A stretch of 64,000 nt of DNA from Hippophae tibetana (Eukaryota; Streptophyta; Magnoliopsida; Rosales; Elaeagnaceae): assembly GCA_037013495.1 (NCBI GenBank), contig CM072807.1, positions 28,190,802 through 28,254,801 on the forward strand, in the 5' to 3' direction. Within the stretch, counting starts at the first letter, position 1. The number at the start of each line of letters is the position of its first letter. Below, piece by piece: positions 38,270-52,271 of this stretch. The notes under the pieces were generated by a model, which worked only from the letters and a program-made list of their open reading frames with translations, was not told the DNA's origin and searched no databases. The position numbers and the translations under genes are program-made.

Positions 38270-41200
38270 TCAAAAAAAGGAAATCGAAAAACCTAAAATT
38301 TCAATTGCCGTGAAAGAGTGCAAAACAGAGATTTTTCCTAAAATGGTTCTCATAGTGAATGTTAGAATACAATTCAATCCAAAAACGTTCAAAAAACCAT
38401 ATGAACGTATAATTTAAATGCAGCGGAAACAAAATGGATGGGAAACATACCTCCTGCCATTGATCAAAATTATTTTATATTTCAAAAAATTGACTTTCTA
38501 CATCGAGGCGGGTCAACCCGACCCAGTTTGACCCTAAAGGATACACGGTCGTATCTTGCTATTCCGGGGACGGAATCCAGCGTTCTTTTTATCAAAATTC
38601 TCATAATTCGTTTATGAGTGATTGACGGTCTCAATTTGAAATAAAACATCGTTTTAAATAAAAATTTAATTAATGAACCAGATAAATAACCACGATAAAT
38701 TAGATTTATTTCTTCATTTTTTTCAAGTTTAAATTCCCAGAATCACTAAAAAAGATATATTGAGACAATTTGAAATTTCCATATGCATCAAAAAAAGGAA
38801 ATCGAAAAACCTAAAATTTCAATTGCCGTGAAAGAGTGCAAAACAGAGATTTTTCCTAAAATGGTTCTCATAGTGAATGTTAGAATACAATTCAATCCAA
38901 AAACGTTCAAAAAACCATATGAACGTATAATTTAAATGCAGCGGAAACAAAATGGATGGGAAACATACCTCCTGCCATTGATCAAAATTATTTTATTTTT
39001 CAAAAAATTCACTTTCAACATCGAGGCGGGTCAACCCGACCCGGTTTGACCCTAAAGGATACACGGTCGTATCTTGCTATTCCGGGGACGGAATCCAGCG
39101 TTCTTTTTATCAAAATTCTCATAATTCGTTTATGAGTGATTGACGGTCTCAATTTGAAATAAAACATCGTTTTAAATAAAAATTTAATTAATGAACTAGA
39201 TAAATAACCACGATAAATTAGATTTATTTCTTCATTTTTTTCAAGTTTAAATTCCCAGAATCACTAAAAAAGATATATTGAGACAATTTGAAATTTCCAT
39301 ATGCATCAAAAAAAGGAAATCGAAAAACCTAAAATTTCAATTGCCGTGAAAGAGAGCAAAAGAGAGATGTTTCCTAAAATGGCTCTCATAGTGAATGTTA
39401 GAATACAATTCAATCCAAAAACGTTCAAAAAACCATATGAACGTATAATTTAAATGCAGCGGAAACAAAATGGATGGGAAACATACCTCCTGCCATTGAT
39501 CAAAATTATTTTATATTTCAAAAAATTGACTTTCTACATCGAGGCGGGTCAACCCGACCCAGTTTGACCCTAAAGGATACACGGTCGTATCTTGCTATTC
39601 CGGGGACGGAATCCAGCGTTCTTTTTATCAAAATTCTCATAATTCGTTTATGAGTGATTGACGGTCTCAATTTGAAATAAAACATCGTTTTAAATAAAAA
39701 TTTAATTAATGAACCAGATAAATAACCACGATAAATTAGATTTATTTCTTCATTTTTTTCAAGTTTAAATTTTCAGAATCACTAAAAAAGATATATTGAG
39801 ACAATTTGAAATTTCCATATGCATCAAAAAAAGGAAATCGAAAAACCTAAAATTTCAATTGCCGTGAAAGAGAGCAAAAGAGAGATGTTTCCTAAAATGG
39901 CTCTCATAGTGAATGTTAGAATACAATTCAATCCAAAAACGTTCAAAAAACCATATGAACGTATAATTTAAATGCAGCGGAAACAAAATGGATGGGAAAC
40001 ATACCTCCTGCCATTGATCAAAATTATTTTATTTTCCAAAAAATTCACTTTCAACATCGAGGCGGGTCAACTCGACACGGTTTGACCCTAAAGGATACAC
40101 GGTCGTATCTTGCTATTCAGGGGACGGAATCCAGCGTTCTTTTTATCAAAATTCTCATAATTCGTTTATGAGTGATTGACGGTCTCAATTTGAAATAAAA
40201 CATCGTTTTAAATAAAAATTTAATTAATGAACCAGATAAATAACCACGATAAATTAGATTTATTTCTTCATTTTTTTCAAGTTTAAATTCCCAGAATCAC
40301 TAAAAAAGATATATTGAGACAATTTGAAATTTCCATATGCATCAAAAAAAGGAAATCGAAAAACCTAAAATTTCAATTGCCGTGAAAGAGTGCAAAACAG
40401 AGATTTTTCCTAAAATGGTTCTTATAGTGAATGTTAGAATACAATTCAATCCAAAAACGTTCAAAAAACCATATGAACGTATAATTTAAATGCAGCGGAA
40501 ACAAAATGGATGGGAAACATACCTCCTGCCATTGATCAAAATTATTTTATTTTTCAAAAAATTCACTTTGAACATCGAGGCGGGTCAACCCGACCCGGTT
40601 TGACCCTAAAGCATACACGGTCGTATCTTGCTATTCCGGGGACGGAATCCAGTGTTCTTTTTATCAAAATTCTCATAATTCGATTTCTGAGTGATTGACG
40701 GTCTCAATTTGAAATAAAACATCGTTTTAAATAAAAATTTAATTAATGAACCAGATAAATAACCACGATAAATTAGATTTATTTCTTCATTTTTTTCAAG
40801 TTTAAATTCCCAGAATCACTAAAAAAGATATATTGAGACAATTCGAAATTTCCATATGCATCAAAAAAAGGAAATCGAAAAACCTAAAATTTCAATTGCC
40901 GTGAAAGAGAGCAAAATAGAGATTTTTCCTAAAATGGCTCTCATAGTGAATGTTAGAATACAATTCAATCCAAAAACGTTCAAAAAACCATATGAACGTA
41001 TAATTTAAATGCAGCGGACACAAAATGGATGGGAAACATACCTCCTGCCATTGATCAAAATTATTTTATTTTTCAAAAAATTCACTTTCAACATCGAGGC
41101 GGGTTAACCCGACCCGGTTTGACCCTAAAGGATACACGGTCGTGTCTTGCTATTCCGGGGACGGAATCCAGCGTTCTTTTTATCAAAATTCTCATAATTC

Positions 41201-42416
41201 GATTTCTGAGTGATTGACGGTCTCAATTTGAAATAAAACATCGTTTTAAATAAAAATTTAATTAATGAAGCAGATAAATAACCACGATAAATTAGATTTA
41301 TTTCTTCATTTTTTTCAAGTTTAAATTCCCAGAATCACTAAAAAAGATATATTGAGACAATTTGAAATTTCCATATGCATCAAAAAAAGGAAATCGAAAA
41401 ACCTAAAATTTCAATTGCCGTGAAAGAGAGCAAAACAGAGATTTTTCCTAAAATGGCTCTCATAGTGAATGTTAGAATACAATTCAATCCAAAAACGTTC
41501 AAAAACCCATATGAACGTATAATTTAAATGCAGCGGAAACAAAATGGATGGGAAACATACCTCCTGCCATTGATCAAAATTATTTTATTTTTCAAAAAAT
41601 TCACTTTCAACATCGAGGCGGGTCAACCCGACCCGGTTTGACCCTAAAGGATACACGGTCATGTCTTGCTATTCGCGGGACGGAATCCAGCGTTCTTTTT
41701 ATCAAAATTCTCATAATTCGATTTCTGAGTGATTGACGGTCTCAATTTGAAATAAAACATCGTTTTAAATAAAAATTTAATTAATGAACCAGATAAATAA
41801 CCACGATAAATTAGATTTATTTCTTCATTTTTTTCAAGTTTAAATTCCCAGAATCACTAAAAAAGATATATTGAGACAATTTGAAATTTCCATATGCATC
41901 AAAAAAAGGAAATCGAAAAACCTAAAATTTCAATTGCCGTGAAAGAGAGCAAAAGAGAGATGTTTCCTAAAATGGCTCTCATAGTGAATGTTAGAATACA
42001 ATTCAATCCAAAAACGTTCAAAAAACCATATGAACGTATAATTTAAATGTAGCGGAAACAAAATGGATGGGAAACATACCTCCTGCCATTGATCAAAATT
42101 ATTTTATATTTCAAAAAATTGACTTTCTACATCGAGGCGGGTCAACCCGACCCAGTTTGACCCTAAAGGATACACGGTCGTATCTTGCTATTCCGGGGAC
42201 GGAATCCAGCGTTCTTTTTATCAAAATTCTCATAATTCGTTTATGAGTGATTGACGGTCTCAATTTGAAATAAAACATCGTTTTAAATAAAAATTTAATT
42301 AATGAACCAGATAAATAACCACGATAAATTAGATTTATTTCTTCATTTTTTTCAAGTTTAAATTCCCAGAATCACTAAAAAAGATATATTGAGACAATTT
42401 GAAATTTCCATATGCA

Positions 42417-42936
42417 TCAAAAAAAGGAAATCGAAAAACCTAAAATTTCAATTGCCGTGAAAGAGTGCAAAACAGAGATTTTTCCTAAAATGGTTCTCAT
42501 AGTGAATGTTAGAATACAATTCAATCCAAAAACGTTCAAAAAACCATATGAACGTATAATTTAAATGCAGCGGAAACAAAATGGATGGGAAACATACCTC
42601 CTGTAAATTGATCAAAATTATTTTATTTTTCAAAAAATTCACTTTCAACATCGAGGCGGGTCAACCCGACCCGGTTTGACCCTAAAGGATACACGGTCGT
42701 ATCTTGCTATTCCGGGGACGGAATCCAGCGTTCTTTTTATCAAAATTCTCATAATTCGATTTCTGAGTGATTGACGGTCTCAATTTGAAATAAAACATCG
42801 TTTTAAATAAAAATTTAATTAATGAACCAGATAAATAACCACGATAAATTAGATTTATTTCTTCATTTTTTTCAAGTTTAAATTTTCAGAATCACTAAAA
42901 AAGATATATTGAGACAATTTGAAATTTCCATATGCA
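42417..42936. repeat. 520-bp monomer with CTGTAAATTG variant
   Basis: CTGTAAATTG replaces CTGCCATTG, a local three-base change plus one inserted base. I saw this form in no other copy of the window, so it is private to the second large block. Confidence 0.85.
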
Positions 42937-43972
42937 TCAAAAAAAGGAAATCGAAAAACCTAAAATTTCAATTGCCGTGAAAGAGAGCAAAACAGAGATT
43001 TTTCCTAAAATGGCTCTCATAGTGAATGTTAGAATACAATTCAATCCAAAAACGTTCAAAAAACCATATGAACGTATAATTTAAATGCAGCGGAAACAAA
43101 ATGGATGGGAAACATACCTCCTGCCATTGATCAAAATTATTTTATATTTCAAAAAATTGACTTTCTACATCGAGGCGGGTCAACCCGACCCGGTTTGACC
43201 CTAAAGGATACACGGTCGTATCTTGCTATTCCGGGGACGGAATCCAGCGTTCTTTTTATCAAAATTCTCATAATTCGTTTATGAGTGATTGACGGTCTCA
43301 ATTTGAAATAAAACATCGTTTTAAATAAAAATTTAATTAATGAACCAGATAAATAACCACGATAAATTAGATTTATTTCTTCATTTTTTTCAAGTTTAAA
43401 TTCCCAGAATCACTAAAAAAGATATATTGAGACAATTTGAAATTTCCATATGCATCAAAAAAAGGAAATCGAAAAACCTAAAATTTCAATTGCCGTGAAA
43501 GAGAGCAAAACAGAGATTTTTCCTAAAATGGCTCTCATAGTGAATGTTAGAATACAATTCAATCCAAAAACGTTCAAAAAACCATATGAACGTATAATTT
43601 AAATGCAGCGGAAACAAAATGGATGGGAAACATACCTCCTGCCATTGATCAAAATTATTTTATATTTCAAAAAATTGACTTTCTACATCGAGGCGGGTCA
43701 ACCCGACCCGGTTTGACCCTAAAGGATACACGGTCGTATCTTGCTATTCCGGGGACGGAATCCAGCGTTCTTTTTATCAAAATTCTCATAATTCGTTTAT
43801 GAGTGATTGACGGTCTCAATTTGAAATAAAACATCGTTTTAAATAAAAATTTAATTAATGAACCAGATAAATAACCACGATAAATTAGATTTATTTCTTC
43901 ATTTTTTTCAAGTTTAAATTCCCAGAATCACTAAAAAAGATATATTGAGACAATTTGAAATTTCCATATGCA
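42937..43972. repeat. Tandem duplicate pair of 518-bp monomers
   Basis: Units at 42937 and 43455 look the same along their length, sharing TTATATTTC, TTTCTACATC and CGTTTATGAG. This is a single-monomer duplication that lengthened the second large block. Confidence 0.8.
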
Positions 43973-46565
43973 TCAAAAAAAGGAAATCGAAAAACCTAAA
44001 ATTTCAATTGCCGTGAAAGAGAGCAAAACAGAGATTTTTCCTAAAATGGCTCTCATAGTGAATGTTAGAATACAATTCAATCCAAAAACGTTCAAAAAAC
44101 CATATGAACGTATAATTTAAATGCAGCGGAAACAAAATGGATGGGAAACATACCTCCTGCCATTGTTCAAAATTATTTTATTTTTCAAAAAATTCACTTT
44201 CAACATCGAGGCGGGTCAACCCGACCCGGTTTGACCCTAAAGGATACACGGTCGTGTCTTGCTATTCCGGGGGCGGAATCCAGCGTTCTTTTTATCAAAA
44301 TACTCATAATTCGATTTTTGAGTGATTGACGGTCTCAATTTGAAATAAACCATCGTTTTAAATAAAAATTTAATTAATGAAGTTGATAAATAACCACGAT
44401 AAATTAGATTTATTTCTTCATTTTTTTCAAGTTTAAATTCCCAGAATCACTAAAAAAGATATATTGAGACAATTTGAAATTTCCATATGCATCAAAAAAA
44501 GGAAATCGAAAAACCTAAAATTTCAATTGCCGTGAAAGAGAGCAAAAGAGAGATGTTTCCTAAAATGGCTCTCATAGTGAATGTTAGAATACAATTCAAT
44601 CCAAAAACGTTCAAAAAACCATATGAACGTATAATTTAAATTAAGCGGAAACAAAATAGATGGGAAACATACCTCCTGCCATTGATCAAAATTATTTTAT
44701 TTTTCAAAAAATTCACTTTCAACATCGAGGCGGGTCAACCCGACCCGGTTTGACCCTAAAGGATACACGGTCGTATCTTGCTATTCCGGGGACGGAATCC
44801 AGCGTTCTTTTTATCAAAATTCTCATAATTCGTTTCTGAGTGATTGACGGTCTCAATTTGAAATAAAACATCGTTTTAAATAAAAATTTAATTAATGAAC
44901 CAGATAAATAACCACGATAAATTAGATTTATTTCTTCATTTTTTTCAAGTTTAAATTCCCAGAATCACTAAAAAAGATATATTGAGACAATTTGAAATTT
45001 CCATATGCATCAAAAAAAGGAAATCGAAAAACCTAAAATTTCAATTGCCGTGAAAGAGTGCAAAACAGAGATTTTTCCTAAAATGGTTCTCATAGTGAAT
45101 GTTAGAATACAATTCAATCCAAAAACGTTCAAAAAACCATATGAACGTATAATTTAAATGCAGCGGAAACAAAATGGATGGGAAACATACCTCCTGCCAT
45201 TGATCAAAATTATTTTATTTTTCAAAAAATTCACTTTCAACATCGAGGCAAGTCAACCCGACCCGGTTTGACCCTAAAGGATACACGGTCTTATCTTGCT
45301 ATTCCGGGGACGGAATCCAGCGTTCTTTTTACCAAAATTCTCATAATTCGATTTCTGAGTGATTGACGGTCTCAATTTGAAATAAAACATCGTTTTAAAT
45401 AAAAATTTAATTAATGAACCAGATAAATAACCACGATAAATTAGATTTATTTCTTCATTTTTTTCAAGTTTAAATTTTCAGAATCACTAAAAAAGATATA
45501 TTGAGACAATTTGAAATTTCCATATGCATCAAAAAAAGGAAATCGAAAAACCTAAAATTTCAATTGCCGTGAAAGAGAGCAAAACAGAGATTTTTCCTAA
45601 AATGGCTCTCATAGTGAATGTTAGAATACAATTCAATCCAAAAACGTTCAAAAAACCATATGAACGTATAATTTAAATGCAGCGGAAACAAAATGGATGG
45701 GAAACATACCTCCTGCCATTGATCAAAATTATTTTATTTTTCAAAAAATTCACTTTCAACATCGAGGTGGGTCAAGCCGACCCGGTTTGACCCTAAAGGT
45801 TACGCGGTCGTATCTTGCTATTCCGGGGACGGAATCCAGCGTTCTTTTTACCAAAATTCTCATAATTCGATTTCTGAGTGATTGACGGTCTCAATTTGAA
45901 ATAAAACATCGTTTTAAATAAAAATTTAATTAATGAAGCAGATAAATAACCACGATAAATTAGATTTATTTCTTCATTTTTTTCAAGTTTAAATTCCCAG
46001 AATCACTAAAAAAGTTATATTGAGACAATTTGAAATTTCCATATGCATCAAAAAAAGGAAATCGAAAAACCTAAAATTTCAATTGCCGTGAAAGAGAGCA
46101 AAACAGAGATTTTTCCTAAAATGGCTCTCATAGTGAATGTTAGAATACAATTGAATCCAAAAATGTTCAAAAAACCATATGAACGTATAATTTAAATGCA
46201 GCGGAAACAAAATGGATGGGAAACATACCTCCTGCCATTGATCAAAATTATTTTATTTTTCAAAAAATTCACTTTCAACATCGAGGCGGGTCAACCCGAC
46301 CCGGTTTGACCCTAAAGGATACACGGTCGTATCTTGCTATTCAGGGGACGGAATCCAGCGTTCTTTTTATCAAAATTCTCATAATTCGTTTATGAGTGAT
46401 TGACGGTCTCAATTTGAAATAAAACATCGTTTTAAATAAAAATTTAATTAATGAACCAGATAAATAACCACGATAAATTAGATTTATTTCTTCATTTTTT
46501 TCAAGTTTAAATTCCCAGAATCACTAAAAAAGATATATTGAGACAATTTGAAATTTCCATATGCA

Positions 46566-47601
46566 TCAAAAAAAGGAAATCGAAAAACCTAAAATTTCAA
46601 TTGCCGTGAAAGAGTGCAAAACAGAGATTTTTCCTAAAATGGTTCTCATAGTGAATGTTAGAATACAATTCAATCCAAAAACGTTCAAAAAACCATATGA
46701 ACGTATAATTTAAATGCAGCGGAAACAAAATGGATGGGAAACATACCTCCTGCCATTGATCAAAATTATTTTATTTTTCAAAAAATTCACTTTCAACATC
46801 GAGGCGGGTCAGCCCGACCCGGTTTGACCCTAAAGGATACACGGTCGTATCTTGCTATTCCGGGGACGGAATCCAGCATTCTTTTTATCAAAATTCTCAT
46901 AATTCGTTTATGAGTGATTTACGGTCTCAATTTGAAATAAAACATCGTTTTAAATAAAAATTTAATTAATGAACCAGATAAATAACCACGATAAATTAGA
47001 TTTATTTCTTCATTATTTTCAAGTTTAAATTTTCAGAATCACTAAAAAAGATATATTGAGACAATTTGAAATTTCCATATGCATCAAAAAAAGGAAATCG
47101 AAAAACCTAAAATTTCAATTGCTGTGAAAGAGAGCAAAACAGAGATTTTTCCTAAAATGGCTCTCATAGTGAATGTTAGAATACAATTCAATCCAAAAAC
47201 GTTCAAAAAACCATATGAACGTATAATTTAAATGCAGCGGAAACAAAATGGATGGGAAACATACCTCCTGCCATTGATCAAAATTATTTTATTTTTCAAA
47301 AAATTCACTTTCAACATCGAGGTGGGTCAACCCGACCCGGTTTGACCCTAAAGGTTACGCGGTCGTATCTTGCTATTCCGGGGACGGAATCCAGCGTTCT
47401 TTTTATCAAAATTCTCATAATTCGTTTATGAGTGATTGACGGTCTCAATTTGAAATAAAACATCGTTTTAAATAAAAATTTAATTAATGAACCAGATAAA
47501 TAACCACGATAAATTAGATTTATTTCTTCATTTTTTTCAAGTTTAAATTCCCAGAATCACTAAAAAAGATATATTGAGACAATTTGAAATTTCCATATGC
47601 A
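46566..47601. repeat. Dimeric HOR of 1036 bp, copy 1
   Basis: First unit: GAGTGCAAAAC, GGTTCTC, CAGCCCG, CAGCATTC, GATTTACGG, CATTATTTTCAAG. Second unit: GAGGTGGGTC, GGTTACGCGG, CGTTTATGAG, with the private GCTGTGAAAG. Confidence 0.85.
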
Positions 47602-48638
47602 TCAAAAAAAGGAAATCGAAAAACCTAAAATTTCAATTGCCGTGAAAGAGTGCAAAACAGAGATTTTTCCTAAAATGGTTCTCATAGTGAATGTTAGAAT
47701 ACAATTCAATCCAAAAACGTTCAAAAAACCATATGAACGTATAATTTAAATGCAGCGGAAACAAAATGGATGGGAAACATACCTCCTGCCATTGATCAAA
47801 ATTATTTTATTTTTCAAAAAATTCACTTTCAACATCGAGGCGGGTCAGCCCGACCCGGTTTGACCCTAAAGGATACACGGTCGTATCTTGCTATTCCGGG
47901 GACGGAATCCAGCATTCTTTTTATCAAAATTCTCATAATTCGTTTATGAGTGATTTACGGTCTCAATTTGAAATAAAACATCGTTTTAAATAAAAATTTA
48001 ATTAATGAACCAGATAAATAACCACGATAAATTAGATTTATTTCTTCATTATTTTCAAGTTTAAATTTTCAGAATCACTAAAAAAGATATATTGAGACAA
48101 TTTGAAATTTCCATATGCATCAAAAAAAGGAAATCGAAAAACCTAAAATTTCAATTGCCGTGAAAGAGAGCAAAACAGAGATTTTTCCTAAAATGGCTCT
48201 CATAGTGAATGTTAGAATACAATTCAATCCAAAAACGTTCAAAAAACCATATGAACGTATAATTTAAATGCAGCGGAAACAAAATGGATGGGAAACATAC
48301 CTCCTGCCATTGATCAAAATTATTTTATTTTTCAAAAAATTCACTTTCAACATCGAGGTGGGTCAACCCGACCCGGTTTGACCCTAAAGGTTACGCGGTC
48401 GTATCTTGCTATTCCGGGGACGGAATCCAGCGTTCTTTTTACCAAAATTCTCATAATTCGATTTCTGAGTGATTGACGGTCTCAATTTGAAATAAAACAT
48501 CGTTTTAAATAAAAATTTAATTAATGAAGCAGATAAATAACCACGATAAATTAGATTTATTTCTTCATTTTTTTCAAGTTTAAATTTTCAGAATCACTAA
48601 AAAAGTTATATTGAGACAATTTGAAATTTCCATATGCA
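47602..48638. repeat. Dimeric HOR, copy 2 (1037 bp)
   Basis: The first unit repeats 46566-47083. The second keeps GAGGTGGGTC and GGTTACGCGG, but its second half has TTTTACCAAAA, GATTTCTGAG and AAAAGTTATATTG, like the unit at 45529. It is therefore a chimera or has been converted. Confidence 0.8.
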
Positions 48639-51600
48639 TCAAAAAAAGGAAATCGAAAAACCTAAAATTTCAATTGCCGTGAAAGAGAGCAAAACAGAGA
48701 TTTTTCCTAAAATGGCTCTCATAGTGAATGTTAGAATACAATTCAATCCAAAAACGTTCAAAAAACCATATGAACGTATAATTTAAATGCAGCGGAAACA
48801 AAATGGATGGGAAACATACCTCCTGCCATTGATCAAAATTATTTTATTTTTCAAAAAATTCACTTTCAACATCGAGGCGGGTCAACCCGACCCTGTTTGA
48901 CCCTAAAGGTTACACGGTCGTATCTTGCTATTCCGGGGACGGAATCCAGCGTTCTTTTTATCAAAATTCTCATAATTCGATTTCTGAGTGATTGACGGTC
49001 TCAATTTGAAATAAAACATCGTTTTAAATAAAAATTTAATTAATGAAGCAGATAAATAACCACGATAAATTAGATTTATTTCTTCATTTTTTTCAAGTTT
49101 AAATTCCCAGAATCACTAAAAAAGATATATTGAGACAATTTGAAATTTCCATATGCATCAAAAAAAGGAAATCGAAAAACCTAAAATTTCAATTGCCGTG
49201 AAAGAGAGCAAAACAGAGATTTTTCCTAAAATGGCTCTCATAGTGAATGTTAGAATACAATTCAATCCAAAAACGTTCAAAAAACCATATGAACGTATAA
49301 TTTAAATGCAGCGGAAACAAAATGGATGGGAAACATACCTCCTGCCATTGATCAAAATTATTTTATTTTTCAAAAAATTCACTTTCAACATCGAGGCGGG
49401 TCAACCCGACCCGGTTTGACCCTAAAGGATACACGGTCGTATCTTGCTATTCCGGGGACGGAATCCAGCGTTCTTTTTATCAAAATTCTCATAATTCGAT
49501 TTCTGTGTGATTGACGGTCTCAATTTGAAATAAAACATCGTTTTAAATAAAAATTTAATTAATGAAGCAGATAAATAACCACGATAAATAAGATTTATTT
49601 CTTCATTTTTTTCAAGTTTAAATTCCCAGAATCACTAAAAAAGATATATTGAGACAATATGAAATCTCCATATGCATCAAAAAAAGGAAATCGAAAAACC
49701 TAAAATTTCAATTGCCGTGAAAGAGAGCAAAACAGAGATTTTTCCTAAAATGGCTCTCATAGTGAATGTTAGAATACAATTCAATCCAAAAACGTTCAAA
49801 AAACCATATGAACGTATAATTTAAATGCAGCGGAAACAAAATGGATGGGAAACATACCTCCTGCCATTGATCAAAATTATTTTATTTTTCAAAAAATTCA
49901 CTTTCAACATCGAGGCGGGTCAACCCGACCCGGTTTGACCCTAAAGGATACACGGTCGTGTCTTGCTATTCCGGGGACGGAATCCAGCGTTCTTTTTATC
50001 AAAATTCTCATAATTCGATTTCTGAGTGATTGACGGTCTCAATTTGAAATAAAACATCGTTTTAAATAAAAATTTAATTAATGAAGCAGATAAATAACCA
50101 CGATAAATTAGATTTATTTTTTCATTTTTTTCAAGTTTAAATTCCCAGAATCACTAAAAAAGATATATTGAGACAATTTGAAATTTCCATATGCATCAAA
50201 AAAAGGAAATCGAAAAACCTAAAATTTCAATTGCCGTGAAAGAGAGCAAAACAGAGATTTTTCCTAAAATGGCTCTCATAGTGAATGTTAGAATACAATT
50301 CAATCCAAAAACGTTCAAAAAACCATATGAACGTATAATTTAAATGCAGCGGAAACAAAATGGATGGGAAACATACCTCCTGCCATTGATCAAAATTATT
50401 TTATTTTTCAAAAAATTCACTTTCAACATCGAGGCGGGTCAACCCGACCCGGTTTGACCCTAAAGGATACACGGTCGTGTCTTGCTATTCCGGGGACGGA
50501 ATCCAGCGTTCTTTTTATCAAAATTCTCATAATTCGATTTCTTAGTGATTGACGGTCTCAATTTGAAATAAAACATCGTTTTAAATAAAAATTTAATTAA
50601 TGAAGCAGATAAATAACCACGATAAATTAGATTTATTTCTTCATTTTTTTCAAGTTTAAATTCCCAGAATCACTAAAAAAGATATATTGAGACAATTTGA
50701 AATTTCCATATGCATCAAAAAAAGGAAATCGAAAAACCTAAAATTTCAATTGCCGTGAAAGAGTGCAAAACAGAGATTTTTCCTAAAATGGTTCTCATAG
50801 TGAATGTTAGAATACAATTCAATCCAAAAACGTTCAAAAAACCATATGAACGTATAATTTAAATGCAGCGGAAACAAAATGGATGGGAAACATACCTCCT
50901 GCCATTTATCAAAATTATTTTATTTTTCAAAAAATTCACTTTCAACATCGAGGCAAGTCAACCCGACCCGGTTTGACCCTAAAGGATACACGGTCTTATC
51001 TTGCTATTCCGGGCACGGAATCCAGCGTTCTTTTTACCAAAATTCTCATAATTCGATTTCTGAGTGATTGACGGTCTCAATTTGAAATAAAACATCGTTT
51101 TAAATAAAAATTTAATTAATGAACCAGATAAATAACCACGATAAATTAGATTTATTTCTTCATTTTTTTCAAGTTTAAATTTTCAGAATCACTAAAAAAG
51201 ATATATTGAGACAATTTGAAATTTCCATATGCATCAAAAAAAGGAAATCGAAAAACCTAAAATTTCAATTGCCGTGAAAGAGAGCAAAACAGAGATTTTT
51301 CCTAAAATGGCTCTCATAGTGAATGTTAGAATACAATTCAATCCAAAAACGTTCAAAAAACCATATGAACGTATAATTTAAATGCAGCGGAAACAAAATG
51401 GATGGGAAACATACCTCCTGCCATTGATCAAAATTATTTTATTTTTCAAAAAATTTACTTTCAACATCGAGGCAAGTCAACCCGACCCGGTTTGACCCTA
51501 AAGGATACACGGTCTTATCTTGCTATTCCGGGGACGGAATCCAGCGTTCTTTTTACCAAAATTCTCATAATTCGATTTCTGAGTGATTGACGGTCTCAAT

Positions 51601-52271
51601 TTGAAATAAAACATCGTTTTAAATAAAAATTTAATTAATGAACCAGATAAATAACCACGATAAATTAGATTTATTTCTTCATTTTTTTCAAGTTTAAATT
51701 CACAGAATCACTAAAAAAGATATATTGAGACAATTTGAAATTTCCATATGCATCAAAAAAAGGAAATCGAAAAACCTAAAATTTCAATTGCCGTGAAAGA
51801 GTGCAAAACAGAGATTTTTCCTAAAATGGTTCTCATAGTGAATGTTAGAATACAATTCAATCCAAAAACGTTCAAAAAACCATATGAACGTATAATTTAA
51901 ATGCAGCGGAAACAAAATGGATGGGAAACATACCTCCTGCCATTGATCAAAATTATTTTATTTTTCAAAAAATTCACTTTCAACATCGAGGCGGGTCAAC
52001 CCGACCCGGTTTGACCCTAAAGGATACACGGTCGTATCTTGCTATTCCGGGGACGGAATCCAGCGTTCTTTTTATCAAAATTCTCATAATTCGATTTTTG
52101 AGTGATTGACGGTCTCAATTTGAAATAAAACATCGTTTTAAATAAAAATTTAATTAATGAACCAGATAAATAACCACGATAAATTAGATTTATTTCTTCA
52201 TTTTTTTCAAGTTTAAATTTTCAGAATCACTAAAAAAGATATATTGAGACAATTTGAAATTTCCATAGGCA

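Larger units (their letters stand above)
38270..45528. repeat. Domain E, large block copy 2 (14 monomers, 7259 bp)
   Basis: It repeats the marker order of 31531-38269. Units 32567 to 34641 match 39306 to 41380 at an offset of 6739 bp. Units 36197 to 37751 match 43455 to 45010 at about 7259 bp. The extra 520 bp arises in the middle, where 41899, 42417 and 42937 replace the two unpartnered units of copy 1, and 42937 and 43455 are a tandem duplicate pair. Private changes in this copy include GACACGG (39824), GGGTTAACCC (40861) and AAATAAACCATCG (43973). No genes. Confidence 0.85.
45529..51752. repeat. Domain F: mosaic 518/519-bp monomers
   Basis: Twelve units. GAGGTGGGTC with GGTTACGCGG marks 45529, 47084 and 48120. 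Units at 45529 and 48120 also share AAAAGTTATATTG. CAGCCCG with CAGCATTC marks 46566 and 47602. The unit at 49158 shares CTGTGTGATTG and AATAAGATTT with the unit at 23234. The unit at 49677 shares GTGTCTTGC with TTTATTTTTTCATT with the unit at 17557. GGCAAGTCAAC with GGTCTTATC marks 50715 and 51234, as at 37751 and 45010. No genes. Confidence 0.85.

Noticed and set aside
42448..42651. Minus-strand open frame of 67 codons
   Set aside because: Created by the private CTGTAAATTG change and its extra base in one 520-bp unit; absent elsewhere. No recognisable protein features.
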